64,000 nucleotides of DNA from Zoroaster sp. YZ-2022 (taxonomy: Eukaryota > Echinodermata > Asteroidea > Forcipulatida > Zoroasteridae): contig CM055828.1 in NCBI GenBank assembly GCA_029582265.1, forward strand, positions 4,261,402-4,325,401, read 5' to 3'. The first letter of the stretch is position 1; each line of letters begins with the position of its first letter. The notes under the pieces were generated by a model that worked only from the letters and a program-made list of their open reading frames with translations, made no database searches and had not been told where the DNA came from. The translations under genes and the position numbers were made by a program. Below, piece after piece: positions 61,267-64,000 of the stretch.

Positions 61267-64000
61267 CTTGAATTAAATCTAGTTACTTTCCAAAAGTATA
61301 CTGGATTAAATGTTTTCATAAAATTTAGAGAAAAAGTCAAAATAATATTTCTCAATTCTCAAGGCACTGTTAATTAGTTATTACACGTGTACATGTATAA
61401 TGTGTACGTGTAATGTGTGTGTGAAATGTAGTGATATGATTCCGAACCACCCTTTTCGGCAACGTGTCATTAGAAAACAACAATACAATTTTAAACAAAA
61501 CGTGTAGTTCAAGAAATTCATTATTTGAGCTCAAACACGGACCTTTGTTAAAATATATTTATAGATTAGAGTTAATTAACAGTAAAACATTCACCCTCAG
61601 TGACGAAAAGGTAGAAATTTATCTTATTTGGATCATTAATCTGATGAACTGTATGAAATAAATTGGAAGCAAATGACGTAAAATACAAGTAGTCTGGTAA
61701 ATACATTAACTGCCCAATTAGCGTTTAAAATACATATGTAGAAAGGGTACAAGATAAAAATATTATTCATTACGTTTACCATTAAAAATAGGAGGTGTAC
61801 AATTTATGTGAATTATAAATAGAATGACTACCAAGTTAGATATAACTGACCAACAGTAAAAATATTAATATGCTTTATTTTGTAAAACCTTAAAAAATTC
61901 AAAGTTATCACAATCCAAATAAACACAGTGTAAAGTAATTAAATATATTAAAATTCATATAAACACCCCTATAGATTTTTCGAACAGCCTGTAACACCAA
62001 CTACTATTACAAAATGTGGTGTCACTGAACAGCGCTAAATACACGGTGGAAATTAATAAGTTGCTGACTTGGCCGATATCTGCGCTAATTCTACGTACAC
62101 GATCCGATTATCCCCCAATCTGCTGTCTTTCTTGGAAACGAACGAAACCCCGCATCATCCATGCCGCCTGAAATGGAAGGGGTACTGTTTAAGTGGACAA
62201 ACTACTTAGCTGGTTAGTAAATAAATATTAAAATGTACTTCACTCCCACTACATAACCGCTAGTACCAGTTTCCGGACAGGTACTACTACTAAGTACTAG
62301 CCTAGTAGTAGTAGGCCTACTACTACTAGTACTAGTTCTACTATAGTAGTAGGCCTAGTTATAGTAGTAGCATAGTCATACGTGCGCCGTTTGACTTCCG
62401 GAGCTGTACCGAAAACAAAATGAAACGGCTGAAAAAAAGTTGTTTTTCGTCCGCTTAATTTTTTTTGTTTTACCTTTTATTCTCCGAATTATGTGAAATA
62501 TGTTTGATAATCATTTTCCCGAGGTTTTAAGAATGTGACTTAATTTTAAAATATCGGAATTTTACTTCGAATTTGGCGACTTGATTTCCGATCCCAACTA
62601 CACGCAAAACGGGCCCTCCGACACCGTTCACAAAATGTATAAAAAAATTGTGATGGCGCCACCAATTGTCAGAACATTTGGTATCGATGGAAAGCTTAGA
62701 ACGCATGCGCTCTGAATCGGTGTCGTTTCCGAGATATCAGGGTGAGCGTCTTACTAGTGTAAATTGAAAAGCTCACCGCCAACTTTGTACAATGTAAACG
62801 TACATTTTCCCTTAAACGAATGTAGAGTAGTTTTCTTTTACATTTAATCTTCACATTTTTGTCAAATAAAGTTGCATTTTCCACTATCATCATTACTAAA
62901 TAAGCGAAAAGAAAAGGGCAGTATTTTCGCGCCGTGGACCCGACCGACACGGCCGACACACGCACGGCAATGGACGGCGCGGCGACAACAAAGTACAACA
63001 ACGTTCGCGATGTTCAAAACTTTGCGCATGCGTCAATTAGCGGCTGTACATGAAGAAGTGGACTTAGTTGTTTTTCAATGGACCATGTAAAAACTAATTA
63101 AAATATAGCACAATGGGCAGATTTTGTCATTTTTTATTTTTTATTTGAAAGTCATAAAACATTTTTTGGTAATTTATTGTGAAGTAATGACTCTATATTT
63201 CTTCAATAAGTACTCATTATGCCCATCTTATGTTTTGTTTTTGTTTAATGGAGACATGAAAATGGCATTTTGTCACAAAATTGTCAATATTGACATTCGA
63301 ATCTGAAAAACACGTCATTTTGGCTACATTAAAATGGCTCTATCTCGAAGACCGCTTGGCCAAATTAAAAAAATTAAAAAGCTTTTACCATCTTTTGACA
63401 AGTTCTTTCCAAAACTGTCAAAAGATTAGATGTCTCATACTGTTTAAAAAATGGCCTGATAATGCTAATAGTAGGCCTACTAGTAGTACTACTTTACTAG
63501 ATGGGATTATTAATAATAATTAATATGGGTGTATGGCATGGCACCACAGGTAACTATAGCCCCAAATTCCTAGCCCTTTGGTCGATGGCGTAACAACAGG
63601 CCCAAAATAAGCGGTCTAAGAAAGTGTTCTTGACAAAAATTCTTAAAAATAAAAGTATCGATCGCAGCTAGCCTAAGCTAATCTAAGCTAAGGCTAAGCT
63701 AGAGCCAGGCTAGTCGAAGGGGAAACGGTTGAACTTGTAAGCTTGTCAACTCGTACTTTAACCATGGCTGGTGGTTTTAACAAACTCTTACTCATGCCAA
63801 CTTGTACTCACAAGACACGCAAATTTCCCATTTTTTTGTTGATGACAGAAACGAAATTAACAAATTAGGAAAATAACCGATTTCATGAAAAGGAGGAATA
63901 CTGCAATGTTTTGTATCTTCTTTTTTTATTGGTAATTTTATTGTCTTTTTTTGCCAATTTTGTTTTATTGTTCAAGGCCCCCATTGGAAATAAAACTGTA
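61267..64000. other. Upstream flank of the FKBP gene, no further gene seen
   Basis: AT-rich up to about 62 kb. It then holds a CTA/TAG-rich palindromic tract (62270-62372), an ETS-type CCGGAAGT on the minus strand near 62394-62401, and a CG-rich stretch at 62925-63035 with NRF1-like TGCGCATGCG (63023-63032). These could be a promoter, of this gene or of one outside the window. AGCTAAGCTA words repeat at 63665-63712. Confidence 0.45.
62270..62372. repeat. CTA/TAG low-complexity palindromic tract
   Basis: Many ACTACTACTAGTACTAG and TAGTAGTAGGCCTA words form nested self-complementary stretches. A smaller one lies at 63468-63500. Confidence 0.85.

Overview
The window is eukaryotic, and everything recognisable in it is animal. 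It is AT-rich and intron-rich, with long repeat-filled introns. It holds three protein-coding genes, all on the minus strand and all spliced with GT-AG introns whose phases I checked exon by exon. The gene set (an ependymin-related secreted protein, a single DLK/LZK-type MAP3K and an ER FKBP), the very many short foldback elements, a SINE with a tRNA head and an animal-wide central domain, and the abundant TACATGTA words fit a marine invertebrate. An echinoderm is most likely, but a hemichordate or mollusc is not excluded.

Layout from left to right. 1-1412 is 3' flank. 1413-3619 is a three-exon ependymin-related gene (250 aa, signal peptide, four cysteines). 3620-11362 is intergenic and AT-rich, with tRNA-like SINE remnants and a TTAA-flanked MITE. 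11363-25938 is a 14-coding-exon orthologue of MAP3K12/MAP3K13 (DLK-1/LZK, 947 aa by my splice model). It includes the kinase domain, zipper region, palmitoylation-type cysteine and C-terminal SDGLSD hexapeptide. Its introns carry a LINE fragment, two minisatellites and several foldbacks. 26017-56176 has no gene I can support and is mostly a mosaic of non-autonomous DNA transposons, with one possible 5' non-coding exon near 37.7 kb. 56177-61266 is a four-exon ER-resident FKBP with two EF-hands and a C-terminal HDEF (241 aa). 61267-64000 is its upstream flank.

The genes have no evident joint function. The kinase belongs to the neuronal stress pathway (MAP2K to JNK/p38), the FKBP to ER folding, and the ependymin-like protein to the extracellular space.

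The most distinctive content is the repeat landscape. There are two families of TTAA-bounded MITEs, one with termini starting CCCTAACC and one starting CCCTCCTA; in the second, members share termini while most interiors look unrelated. A foldback at 39.87-39.97 kb carries a hammerhead-ribozyme-like core and is itself interrupted by a SINE. A complete non-autonomous hAT element has a perfect 8-bp target duplication. Two minisatellites appear to have grown from pieces of dispersed elements. On the protein side, the MAP3K has an unexpected cysteine cluster and the FKBP has lost key prolyl-isomerase pocket residues.
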